DNA of 64,000 nucleotides from Glutamicibacter arilaitensis Re117 (GTDB lineage: Bacteria; Actinomycetota; Actinomycetes; Actinomycetales; Micrococcaceae), in contig NC_014550.1 of assembly GCF_000197735.1 (NCBI RefSeq), forward strand, positions 744,001 to 808,000, written 5' to 3'. Positions 53,260-60,877 of the stretch are shown here, piece by piece (the stretch's first letter is position 1; every line of letters begins with the position of its first letter). The position numbers were made by a program, and so were the translations under genes. Under the pieces are notes generated by a model. The model saw only the letters and a list, made by a program, of their open reading frames with translations. It made no database searches and had not been told where the DNA came from.

Positions 53260-54226
53260 TTTCGATCCTGTTGAAGTGGCGCGTAAAATTCAATTAACAG
53301 GTGAGGGGCGGTGGGGGGATCGAGATATAATAATGCGGGCCGCAATTCCATGGTATGAAAAAACTAATGTACCAGAGGCTGACATTATGAAAGGTGCTGC
53401 TCACCCTGTCGCGCAAGCAGCCGTTGAGTCCAGTAAACTCGGCGAGAAAGAAAGTTTTCTGGAGCATTTAGAGGTTATTTTTACCCCGATTAAATATCGA
53501 ATTGAGTCATTGGAATGGAGAAGCCTTCTACAGGCTGATCATGCGAATGATGGTTTTCTTGATGATGCGGTAAGGAATCGTACAGGAAAGGAAATCCTAG
53601 CCCCGGATGCGATGATTGCCAATTTCGAAAAGTCAGTTCATCACCTGATCGCTTACGGTGGTGCTATGGGTGTAGATTCTCTTTTCTACCTGAATCGAGT
53701 TAGGTTTATTGATTCATCAGAGTTTGTCGGCGGGAGCTGGGGGGATCTGGTTGGGCTAGCCTACTTCGGACGTGATACATTTTCTTCACCGTATGTGGGT
53801 TCGGCTTCAATACTTCATGAGGCGTTACATTCTAAGGCCCAATATATCGCTCGAGGTTTGTTTCGATACCAACTTGACGAAAATGCAGATGAAAATATAG
53901 AAATTCCTTGGTGGACTACTAAGAATTCAAGAACTTACTGGAATTTATCAAGATCTTTTGACGCGTTTCATGTTTATTCGCATATTTCGCTCTTGCATGC
54001 ATCAGCGTTCATTACCGAGGGGTCAAAGGAATCATTGAAGCTTTGCCAAGTAGCCTCGTTTAGAGCAGCGTTTCTATCTTCACTTTTAGCCAGGGCGTCA
54101 AGCAATGAACTCGACGAAGAGCGGCGTGAATTAGTTGCTTGGCTAACACCGCTCGCTATTAAGCCATTTGGTTTAACGGATGAGGCTCGTGCAATAATTG
54201 CGAACCCCGGTAGATTTGAGCGTTGA
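53249..54226 (+). CDS. HEXXH-motif peptide-modification enzyme
   Basis: A 325-residue protein with GTG start; AGGAG lies 8 bp upstream (another GTG at 53240 is less well placed). The motif SILHEALHSKAQYIARGLF places H190, E191 and H194 as metal ligands. Downstream IPWWTTKNSRTYWNLSRSFDAFHVYSHISLLH fits the HEXXH-motif family found in RiPP clusters. Some members of that family are reported as iron- and 2-oxoglutarate-dependent peptide beta-hydroxylases. The precursor is rich in Asp, a known target type. There is no signal peptide, so this is unlikely to be a secreted protease. The gene is intact but lies downstream of two insertions, so expression is doubtful. Confidence 0.7.
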   Translation: MPISFDPVEVARKIQLTGEGRWGDRDIIMRAAIPWYEKTNVPEADIMKGAAHPVAQAAVESSKLGEKESFLEHLEVIFTPIKYRIESLEWRSLLQADHANDGFLDDAVRNRTGKEILAPDAMIANFEKSVHHLIAYGGAMGVDSLFYLNRVRFIDSSEFVGGSWGDLVGLAYFGRDTFSSPYVGSASILHEALHSKAQYIARGLFRYQLDENADENIEIPWWTTKNSRTYWNLSRSFDAFHVYSHISLLHASAFITEGSKESLKLCQVASFRAAFLSSLLARASSNELDEERRELVAWLTPLAIKPFGLTDEARAIIANPGRFER

Positions 54227-54230
54227 AATA

Positions 54231-54494
54231 ATGAATGCACATCGAGAGGACGAATATCAACAAGGCGACTTTGATGTTGTAGCTTTACGTAGGTTCGATT
54301 TAATGAAAGTCGTTGCCCTGTGCCGCTTTGCGCTCGAGCACGATACCTTATATGAAGTATACGCAAAGCGTGCCGTTGACTACTTACACGCGGAAAGCCT
54401 TGTCCAGTACAACTCTTGTGTCAATCACCAGGACGCGCGAGACAGACTGCATAGGTCCTTGCTAGATTCTCCTTGGCCACCAATCGATAAATAG
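54231..54494 (+). CDS. Small protein of the RiPP cluster, unknown function
   Basis: About 87 residues from the ATG at 54231 (MNAHREDEYQQGDFDVVALR); a TTG at 54216 in frame is possible. It is helical and mixed-charge, with two cysteines and no membrane helix. No family is recognised. It begins 4 bp after the HEXXH enzyme stop and ends 14 bp before the exporter, so it is part of the operon. It could be a peptide-binding partner (leader recognition) for an enzyme, by position only. Confidence 0.55.
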   Translation: MNAHREDEYQQGDFDVVALRRFDLMKVVALCRFALEHDTLYEVYAKRAVDYLHAESLVQYNSCVNHQDARDRLHRSLLDSPWPPIDK

Positions 54495-54508
54495 TCGGGT
54501 TAACGAAA

Positions 54509-55813
54509 ATGCGCTTAACGCACCTGAGAAAAGTTAGACGTTCACAAATAATGATGACTAGCGGGCTTCTAGCATCATTTTTAGGCACTCAAGTTCTAGA
54601 TGGGGCCGTTTCTGGAATGGTTGCGCTTGGTGTATTTCCTGTTATTTGGATTCCTTTGTATAAGACGCTTACCGAAGTCGAGGATGCACTAGCCGTGGTC
54701 ATCGCTCCAATCATTGGGAAAAAAGTCCCTGGGCGAGTGTTAGTGTTTGCCGAAAGTTGTGACGTAATTCTTTCGATTGCGTTATTGGTTTGCATTTTAG
54801 TTTTTCCACAGACTATGGTCGCCGCGCTCATTGTGTATCTCGCCTTCGTCTCGATTCTGCCGCTTTTGGTTGACCTGGCTGAAGAATTCTATTTAAACGA
54901 TCTTGGCCAAGTAGATTCCACTGCCGCCATTCGTGGCAACACGATGATTGCCGTTGGCACTATTATCTGTGGAGCAGTCGTTGGAAAGTCTCTTGGTGCA
55001 CTAACTGCAACCCAAGGAATTATTATCGGCGTGACTGTCAATATTGTGTTGTCCATCTGTGCCGTGGTCTTACGTACAGCATCTCGTTCCCAATTCGAGC
55101 CGGAACATGAAGTAGAAAATATGTCGCACAAGGAATCGTTGAATGCGGCGCTAAGAAATCATTTCTTCCCGACAAGAGCGAAAGTGCTCGTAGACGGTGG
55201 AATTCTCTCGCCGTGGGTTTCCGGTGTTGCGACCATCGCGTCCGCCGTTACCGGTATCTATGTCCTACTTTGGATTTCAGGATCAGGGCAGGCGGGTCCG
55301 ACTCGTTTGAGCCTTCTTTTTGTACTTGTTGGAAGTCTTTCAGCCGTCTTGCCATTGATATCCGGGCGCATTATGAAGGGCCCATCTCAACGTGTGATGA
55401 GATATTTGAGAATTTTATCTGTCCTGGGTATTTTGGGTTATGGGAGTACTTTGATCGTGGCTTTGTTGTATTCTCAACTTGGAATCGATCGTTTGTGGGC
55501 AGCGCCAGGCATAATAGTTGCTACGGCTACCGGTGGCGCCATCACCTTCACGGTTTCTACGCTGCGTCAAATGTCCCTTGAACGAGCTCGTTTTAAGGCG
55601 ATGATAGGTTGGGTTTTCTCCATCGCAGCGCTATGTGGTCTTGCTGCTTCCTGGGTGGCCTATGCATTGAATGCAGTCGGTAACCCTGTTTTAGTTCTGG
55701 TTCTAGCGACACTGTCATCGACTTGCTTGGCATTGATTTTTAGTGCGGGGAAGCTACCGGCGAAACCTGACGAAGAGGCTGAAACGATGGTCGACGAGGA
55801 AAGATCTAATTAG
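54509..55813 (+). CDS. 12-helix MFS-like exporter of the RiPP cluster
   Basis: A 434-residue membrane protein with about 12 hydrophobic helices and a central cytoplasmic loop near residues 195-235 (SQFEPEHEVENMSHKESLNA), the layout of a major facilitator. It lacks the strongly conserved loop motif of drug:H+ antiporters, so the subfamily is uncertain. As last gene of the peptide operon it would export the product or give self-protection. AT-rich like its neighbours. A bidirectional terminator separates it from sdhB. Confidence 0.72.
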   Translation: MRLTHLRKVRRSQIMMTSGLLASFLGTQVLDGAVSGMVALGVFPVIWIPLYKTLTEVEDALAVVIAPIIGKKVPGRVLVFAESCDVILSIALLVCILVFPQTMVAALIVYLAFVSILPLLVDLAEEFYLNDLGQVDSTAAIRGNTMIAVGTIICGAVVGKSLGALTATQGIIIGVTVNIVLSICAVVLRTASRSQFEPEHEVENMSHKESLNAALRNHFFPTRAKVLVDGGILSPWVSGVATIASAVTGIYVLLWISGSGQAGPTRLSLLFVLVGSLSAVLPLISGRIMKGPSQRVMRYLRILSVLGILGYGSTLIVALLYSQLGIDRLWAAPGIIVATATGGAITFTVSTLRQMSLERARFKAMIGWVFSIAALCGLAASWVAYALNAVGNPVLVLVLATLSSTCLALIFSAGKLPAKPDEEAETMVDEERSN

Positions 55814-55838
55814 TCTCCGCGACGTCCAGGGCAAAGCA

Positions 55839-55868
55839 AAGGGCCCGAACCATTTGGTTCGGGCCCTT
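55839..55868. terminator. Bidirectional terminator
   Basis: AAGGGCCCGAACCA-TT-TGGTTCGGGCCCTT, a perfect 14-bp stem between the exporter gene and the convergent sdhB. It marks the right border of the acquired island. Confidence 0.92.
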
Positions 55869-55878
55869 CAGCGCTGTC

Positions 55879-56661
55879 TTAGACGGTGCGCGCCAGGATT
55901 GCCTGCTTAACCTCGGCGATAGCCTTGGTCACCTGGATGCCGCGTGGGCAAGCCTCGGTGCAGTTGAAGGTGGTGCGGCAGCGCCACACGCCTTCCTTGT
56001 CGTTCAGGATCTCCAGGCGCATGTCGCCTGCATCATCGCGCGAGTCGAAGATGAAGCGGTGTGCGTTCACGATCGCAGCTGGGCCGAAGTACTGGCCATC
56101 GGTCCAGAACACTGGGCACGAGCTGGTGCACGCAGCACACAGGATGCACTTGGTGGTGTCGTCGAAGATCTCGCGATCTTCAGCGGACTGGTAGCGTTCC
56201 TTGGTTGGCTCGTGGCCCTTGGAGATCAGGAATGGCATGATCTCGCGGTAGGACTGGAAGAACGGTTCCATGTCAACGATGAGGTCCTTTTCAAGGGGCA
56301 GGCCCTTGATGGCTTCAACGGTGATTGGCTTGGTGGTGTCCAGGTCCTTGAGCAGGGTCTTGCAGGCCAGGCGGTTGCGGCCGTTGATGCGCATGGCATC
56401 GGAACCGCAAACACCGTGGGCGCAGGAGCGGCGGAACGACAAGGTGCCGTCCTGTTCCCACTTGACCTTGTGCAGGGCGTCCAGCACACGGTCGGTGCCG
56501 TACATGGTCAGCTTGAAGTCTTCCCAGTATGCATCCGCGGTGGCCTCTGGGAGGTAGCGACGAACGCGCAGGGTGATGTCGAAGCTAGGGATTTCTCCGC
56601 CGCCGCCAACGCCTGGCTTCAGGTCGATCTTTGACGGTGGTTCTGGCAGTTCGGTGCTCAT
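55879..56661 (-). CDS. sdhB: Succinate dehydrogenase iron-sulfur subunit
   Basis: A 260-residue subunit carrying electrons from SdhA to the quinone. Three clusters are visible: [2Fe-2S] in SCAHGVCGSDAMRINGRNRL, [4Fe-4S] in CILCAACTSSCPVFW, and [3Fe-4S] in CRTTFNCTEACPRGI. Its ATG overlaps the sdhA stop by one base. Last gene of sdhCDAB, peripheral on the cytoplasmic membrane face. Confidence 0.97.
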   Translation of the reverse strand: MSTELPEPPSKIDLKPGVGGGGEIPSFDITLRVRRYLPEATADAYWEDFKLTMYGTDRVLDALHKVKWEQDGTLSFRRSCAHGVCGSDAMRINGRNRLACKTLLKDLDTTKPITVEAIKGLPLEKDLIVDMEPFFQSYREIMPFLISKGHEPTKERYQSAEDREIFDDTTKCILCAACTSSCPVFWTDGQYFGPAAIVNAHRFIFDSRDDAGDMRLEILNDKEGVWRCRTTFNCTEACPRGIQVTKAIAEVKQAILARTV

Positions 56662-58448
56662 TAGTACTTACGCTCCATTGGCTGGTAACGGGTAAAGACC
56701 ACAGGCTTGGTCTCCATGCGGATGCCCTTGATGTCTTCGGTGACAGCGTCTGCGTCACGGTAGGACATCGAGTGCTTCATGAAGTTCTCATCGTCGCGGT
56801 CTGGGAAGTCCTCGCGGTAGTGGCCGCCGCGGGATTCCTTGCGGTGCAATGCAGCAACGGTGATGACCTCGGCCAAGTCGAGCAGGAAGCCCAGCTCGAT
56901 GGCTTCGAGCAGATCCAGGTTGAAGCGCTTGCCCTTGTCCTGGATGCTGATGTTCTTGTAGCGGATGCGCAGATCTTCGATCACGTCGCGCGCTTCCTTC
57001 AGCGAACGCTCGTCGCGGAATACCTGGACGTTGGCGTCCATGGTCTCCTGCAGGGTCGAACGCAGGTCCGAGACGCGCTCGGTGCCGTTGCCCGAGAGCA
57101 CGCCTTCGATCTGTGCGGTGACGAATGCTTCCGGGTTCTGAGGCAGCTCGACGAAGTCGGCGGTCTTGGAGTACTCGGCAGCGGCCACGCCGGCGCGCTT
57201 GCCGAACACGTTGATGTCCAGCAGCGAGTTGGTGCCCAGGCGGTTCGAACCGTGGACCGATACACAAGCAACCTCGCCGGCAGCGAACAGGCCAGGAATG
57301 ACGGTGTCATTGTCCTGCAGCACTTCGGTGTTGATATTGGTTGGCACGCCGCCCATGGCGTAGTGCGCGGTTGGGTACACAGGCACTGGATCGGTGAATG
57401 GCTCGACACCCAGGTAGGTGCGGGCGAATTCGGTGATGTCAGGCAGCTTGGATTCGATGTGCTCTGGTTCCAAGTGGGTCAAATCCAGCAGCACGTAGTC
57501 CTTGTTAGGACCGCAGCCGCGGCCTTCGCGCACTTCGTTGGCCATGGCGCGGGCCACGATGTCACGTGGTGCCAGGTCCTTGATGGTCGGTGCGTAGCGC
57601 TCCATGAAGCGTTCGCCATCCGAGTTACGCAGAATTGCGCCTTCGCCACGTGCACCCTCGGTGAGCAGGATGCCCAGGCCGGCAAGGCCTGTTGGGTGGA
57701 ACTGGAAGAACTCCATGTCTTCCAGTGGCAGACCCGAGCGGAAAGCGATGGACATGCCGTCACCGGTCAGGGTGTGAGCGTTCGAGGTGGTCTTGAAGAC
57801 CTTGCCCGCGCCGCCCGAAGCGAAGATGACCGACTTGGCCTGGAAGACGTGCAGTTCGCCGGTAGCCAGGTCGTAGGACACGACGCCGGCAACGCGCTTC
57901 TGCTTGTAGGCGGTGCCGTCCTCGCGGTAGGCATCCTCTTCGACCATCAGCAGGTCCAGCACGTAGTACTCGTTGTAGAACTCGACGTTGTGCTTGACGC
58001 AGTTTTGGTACAGGGTCTGCAAGATCATGTGGCCGGTACGGTCAGCTGCGTAGCAGGCGCGGCGTACGGCGGCCTTGCCGTGGTCGCGGGTGTGGCCGCC
58101 GAAGCGGCGCTGGTCGATCTTGCCCTCTGGGGTGCGGTTGAATGGGAGGCCCATCTTTTCCAGGTCCAGCACGGCGTCGATGGCTTCCTTGGCCATGACC
58201 TCTGCTGCATCCTGGTCAACCAGGTAGTCGCCACCCTTGATGGTGTCGAAGGTGTGCCATTCCCAGTTGTCTTCCTCGACGTTGGCAAGTGCTGCGCACA
58301 TGCCGCCCTGGGCTGCACCGGTGTGCGAGCGGGTCGGGTAAAGCTTGGTTAGCACTGCGGTGCGTGCGCGCTGACCGGATTCGATCGCTGCGCGCATGCC
58401 TGCGCCGCCGGCACCGACGATGACTACGTCGTACTTATGTACCTGCAT
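56661..58448 (-). CDS. sdhA: Succinate dehydrogenase flavoprotein subunit
   Basis: A 595-residue subunit that oxidises succinate to fumarate with covalent FAD. The start at 58448 (MQVHKYDVVIVGAGGAGMRA) places the dinucleotide fold at the N-terminus; the longer frame to 58505 is rejected. The flavin-linked histidine lies in TRSHTGAAQGGMCAAL, with later active-site segments FGGHTRDHGKAAVRRAC and HYAMGGVPTN. Third gene of the operon, in the citric acid cycle and respiratory chain. Confidence 0.97.
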   Translation of the reverse strand: MQVHKYDVVIVGAGGAGMRAAIESGQRARTAVLTKLYPTRSHTGAAQGGMCAALANVEEDNWEWHTFDTIKGGDYLVDQDAAEVMAKEAIDAVLDLEKMGLPFNRTPEGKIDQRRFGGHTRDHGKAAVRRACYAADRTGHMILQTLYQNCVKHNVEFYNEYYVLDLLMVEEDAYREDGTAYKQKRVAGVVSYDLATGELHVFQAKSVIFASGGAGKVFKTTSNAHTLTGDGMSIAFRSGLPLEDMEFFQFHPTGLAGLGILLTEGARGEGAILRNSDGERFMERYAPTIKDLAPRDIVARAMANEVREGRGCGPNKDYVLLDLTHLEPEHIESKLPDITEFARTYLGVEPFTDPVPVYPTAHYAMGGVPTNINTEVLQDNDTVIPGLFAAGEVACVSVHGSNRLGTNSLLDINVFGKRAGVAAAEYSKTADFVELPQNPEAFVTAQIEGVLSGNGTERVSDLRSTLQETMDANVQVFRDERSLKEARDVIEDLRIRYKNISIQDKGKRFNLDLLEAIELGFLLDLAEVITVAALHRKESRGGHYREDFPDRDDENFMKHSMSYRDADAVTEDIKGIRMETKPVVFTRYQPMERKY

Positions 58449-58505
58449 TCTAGATGCTCTCTTTTCTACAAAAATCTTTGTGGCTGGTGAACTGGGGAGT
58501 TCCAA

Positions 58506-58949
58506 TTAGCACTGCGGCAGGGTGCTGCCGGCGACGCATGGGTCGAAGGTGAAGATCACCAGGGAACCAAGAACGATGATGAAGATCGTTGCGACGTACA
58601 GGATGCCCTTGAGCCAAGCACGGGTTGCGTGCTTCTCTGCGTAGTCGTTGATGATGGTGCGCACGCCGTTGGTGCCGTGCAGCATTGCAAGCCACAGCAT
58701 GGCCAGGTCCCAGAACTGCCACAGCGGCGAAGCCCACTTGCCAGCGACGAAGCCGAAGCCGATGCCGGAGATGCCTTCGCCGACCATCAGGTTGGAGAAC
58801 AGGTGGCCGAAGATCAAGATAACCAGTACTACGCCGGAGAGGCGCATGAACAGCCATGCCAGCATCTCGAAGCTGCCGCGGGACTTCGGTCCACGCTTGT
58901 ACTTTGGATCAATGCGCTGGCTGCGGGGAGCAGGAATAGAAACGCTCAT
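58506..58949 (-). CDS. sdhD: Succinate dehydrogenase membrane anchor subunit
   Basis: A 147-residue protein with three membrane helices. MRLSGVVLVILIFGHLFSNLMV carries the heme/quinone-side residues of SdhD, followed by LAMLWLAMLHGTNGVRTIINDY. It binds quinone and heme b with SdhC. Only 3 bp separate it from sdhC, and 57 bp separate it from sdhA. Confidence 0.92.
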   Translation of the reverse strand: MSVSIPAPRSQRIDPKYKRGPKSRGSFEMLAWLFMRLSGVVLVILIFGHLFSNLMVGEGISGIGFGFVAGKWASPLWQFWDLAMLWLAMLHGTNGVRTIINDYAEKHATRAWLKGILYVATIFIIVLGSLVIFTFDPCVAGSTLPQC

Positions 58950-58952
58950 GGC

Positions 58953-59333
58953 TTAGTGGCCTCCGAATGCGATCGACAGGTGACGGATAGCGAAGCCTGC
59001 GAAGACGATGACCCAGAGGATCAGAACGCCCCAGAGCATCTGGCGCTGGTACTTGGTGCCCTGCTTCCAGAAGTCGACCAGGATCAAGCGCAGGCCGTTG
59101 AATGCGTGGAAGAGGATTGCTGCAACCAGACCGGTTTCACCAAGTGCCATCCACGGGGTCTGATAGGTGCTAATGATTGCGTCGTAGGCGCCGGCATCGA
59201 CACGGACCATGGCCGTATCAAGCACGTGCACCAGCAAATAAAGAAAAATAACGACACCGGTGACTCGGTGTCCCACCCAGGACCACATGCCTTCATGGCC
59301 GCGGTATAGGGTGCCTGACGAAGTCTTCGACAC
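58953..59333 (-). CDS. sdhC: Succinate dehydrogenase cytochrome b556 subunit
   Basis: A 126-residue, three-helix anchor. The signature is WSWVGHRVTGVVIFLYLLVHVLD, and the second motif is LFHAFNGLRLILVDF with the heme histidine. The GTG at 59333 (VSKTSSGTLYRGHEG) is chosen because GGAGG lies 9 bp upstream and the family start matches; the frame extends to 59381 without homology. First gene of sdhCDAB. Confidence 0.92.
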   Translation of the reverse strand: MSKTSSGTLYRGHEGMWSWVGHRVTGVVIFLYLLVHVLDTAMVRVDAGAYDAIISTYQTPWMALGETGLVAAILFHAFNGLRLILVDFWKQGTKYQRQMLWGVLILWVIVFAGFAIRHLSIAFGGH

Positions 59334-59365
59334 TGAACTAAACCTCCAAGGCTCGCAACGGCGCA

Positions 59366-59422
59366 TGTGTATATTGCACACAATGAGATTTGACGCACTT
59401 GTGCGAGCGTTCCTTGTGCGAG
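59366..59422. promoter_or_regulatory. Candidate regulatory sites upstream of sdhC
   Basis: TGTGTATATTGCACACA (59366-59382) is an imperfect palindrome with TGTG/CACA arms, similar to CRP/GlxR-type sites though with different spacing. CTTGTGCGAG occurs twice in direct order (59398-59407 and 59413-59422). Either could bind a regulator of the sdh operon. By pattern only. Confidence 0.35.
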
Positions 59423-59612
59423 TCTAAACCACTAAGCCAGCTCCAATCTATTTCGTGTCTCGTTCCTGTGAGCATGTTCACCGAAAAGCGCTAATTATGC
59501 GCTAAAAGGCCGAAATTCCGCCCGTAATACCTCATGCGATGTTTTCGTATTTAATCTGTTGCACAGGTTTCAATGGACCGGATTATCCACCGAATGAATT
59601 AGTCTGGAAGGC

Positions 59613-60728
59613 GTGAATGCAGACCTATTAGCCCGATTCCACGGCGTGATCCCCGCCGGTGGTGTCGGTACCCGATTGTGGCCCCTCTCGCGGGCTTCCG
59701 CTCCGAAGTTTTTGCACGATCTGACCGGTTCCGGATCCACGCTGATCCGCGCCACCTATGACCGCCTGGTCCCGCTGGCCGGCGAACGCATCATGGTGGT
59801 CACCGGTCGCGCGCACCGCGGAGCCGTAGTGTCCCAGCTGCCCGAGCTGTGCGACGAGGACCTGGTCCTTGAGCCGGAGCCGCGCGATTCGGCCGCCGCG
59901 ATCGGCCTGGCCGCCGCGATCCTGTACCGCCGCGACCCGAGCATCATCATGGGCTCCTTCGCCGCTGACCAGGTCATCGAGCCGGTCGAGGTGTTCCAGG
60001 CCGCGCTGAGCGAAGCGATCCACACCGCTGCGACCGGCAAGATCGTGACCATCGGGATCCATCCCACCCACCCTTCCACCGGATTCGGCTACATCCAGAC
60101 CGGCCAGCCGCTGGATGTGCCCAATGCCCCTTCGGCCCGCGGGGTGGTGCAGTTCGTGGAGAAGCCCGATGAGGACACCGCGCGCAAGTACCTGGCCTCG
60201 GGCGGGTTCCTGTGGAACGCCGGCATGTTCGTGGCACCGGTGAGCCTGATGCTCCAGCACCTGGAAGCCAATGAGCCGGCACTGTACGCCGGCCTGATGA
60301 AGATCGCCGATGCCTGGGAAACCGATCAGCGCGAAACCGTGATGCGCGAAGTCTGGGCCGATCTGCCGAAGATCGCCATTGACTATGCGGTGGCCGAGCC
60401 GGCTGCTGAAGCTGGAGATGTCGCGGTGATCCCAGGGGTGTTCAACTGGGATGACGTGGGCGACTTCGCCGCGATCGGCCGCTTGAACAAGGCCAGTGCC
60501 GAGGAGGGCATCATCAACCTGGGTGGCGAATCGGTGCGCGTGTACGCGGACAGCGCGACCGGCGTGGTCTATTCGGACCGCCCGCGCGTGGTGGCCCTGG
60601 TCGGGATCGAGGATGTGGTCGTGGTGGATACCGCCGACGCGTTGCTGGTGACCACCAAGGAGCATGCGCAGAAGGTCAAGCAGACCGTGGAGGCCTTGAA
60701 GGCCGACGGCGCTACCGAGGTGCTCTAG
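59613..60728 (+). CDS. manC: Mannose-1-phosphate guanylyltransferase
   Basis: A 371-residue nucleotidyltransferase making GDP-mannose for glycan and cell-envelope synthesis. The GTP-binding signature is IPAGGVGTRLWPLSRASAPKFL; FVEKPDEDTARKYL and WNAGMFV are the sugar-site motifs; a left-handed beta-helix-like end (VYSDRPRVVALVG) follows. It lacks the C-terminal isomerase domain of bifunctional enzymes. GTG start with GGAAGG upstream. Monocistronic, divergent from sdhCDAB. Confidence 0.93.
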   Translation: MNADLLARFHGVIPAGGVGTRLWPLSRASAPKFLHDLTGSGSTLIRATYDRLVPLAGERIMVVTGRAHRGAVVSQLPELCDEDLVLEPEPRDSAAAIGLAAAILYRRDPSIIMGSFAADQVIEPVEVFQAALSEAIHTAATGKIVTIGIHPTHPSTGFGYIQTGQPLDVPNAPSARGVVQFVEKPDEDTARKYLASGGFLWNAGMFVAPVSLMLQHLEANEPALYAGLMKIADAWETDQRETVMREVWADLPKIAIDYAVAEPAAEAGDVAVIPGVFNWDDVGDFAAIGRLNKASAEEGIINLGGESVRVYADSATGVVYSDRPRVVALVGIEDVVVVDTADALLVTTKEHAQKVKQTVEALKADGATEVL

Positions 60729-60877
60729 CACAGCTTCGCCCCTGCTGGGGGAGCACGGGATGTTACTGCCCGGTATTTGCTGGGACTTCCTTTGACCTGC
60801 GCAGATATGGAATTCTAGGTGGGGTTTTGCCCTGCGGTGCTTTGGCGCCCTTGCCGGGCATTGATAGGTTGGTAGCC

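Noticed and set aside
53249..54226. Secreted zinc protease
   Set aside because: HEXXH is present but there is no signal peptide or propeptide, and the gene sits in a peptide-modification operon.
56631..58352. 573-codon plus-strand frame opposite sdhA
   Set aside because: Antisense shadow of sdhA with low-complexity Val/Gln/His composition.
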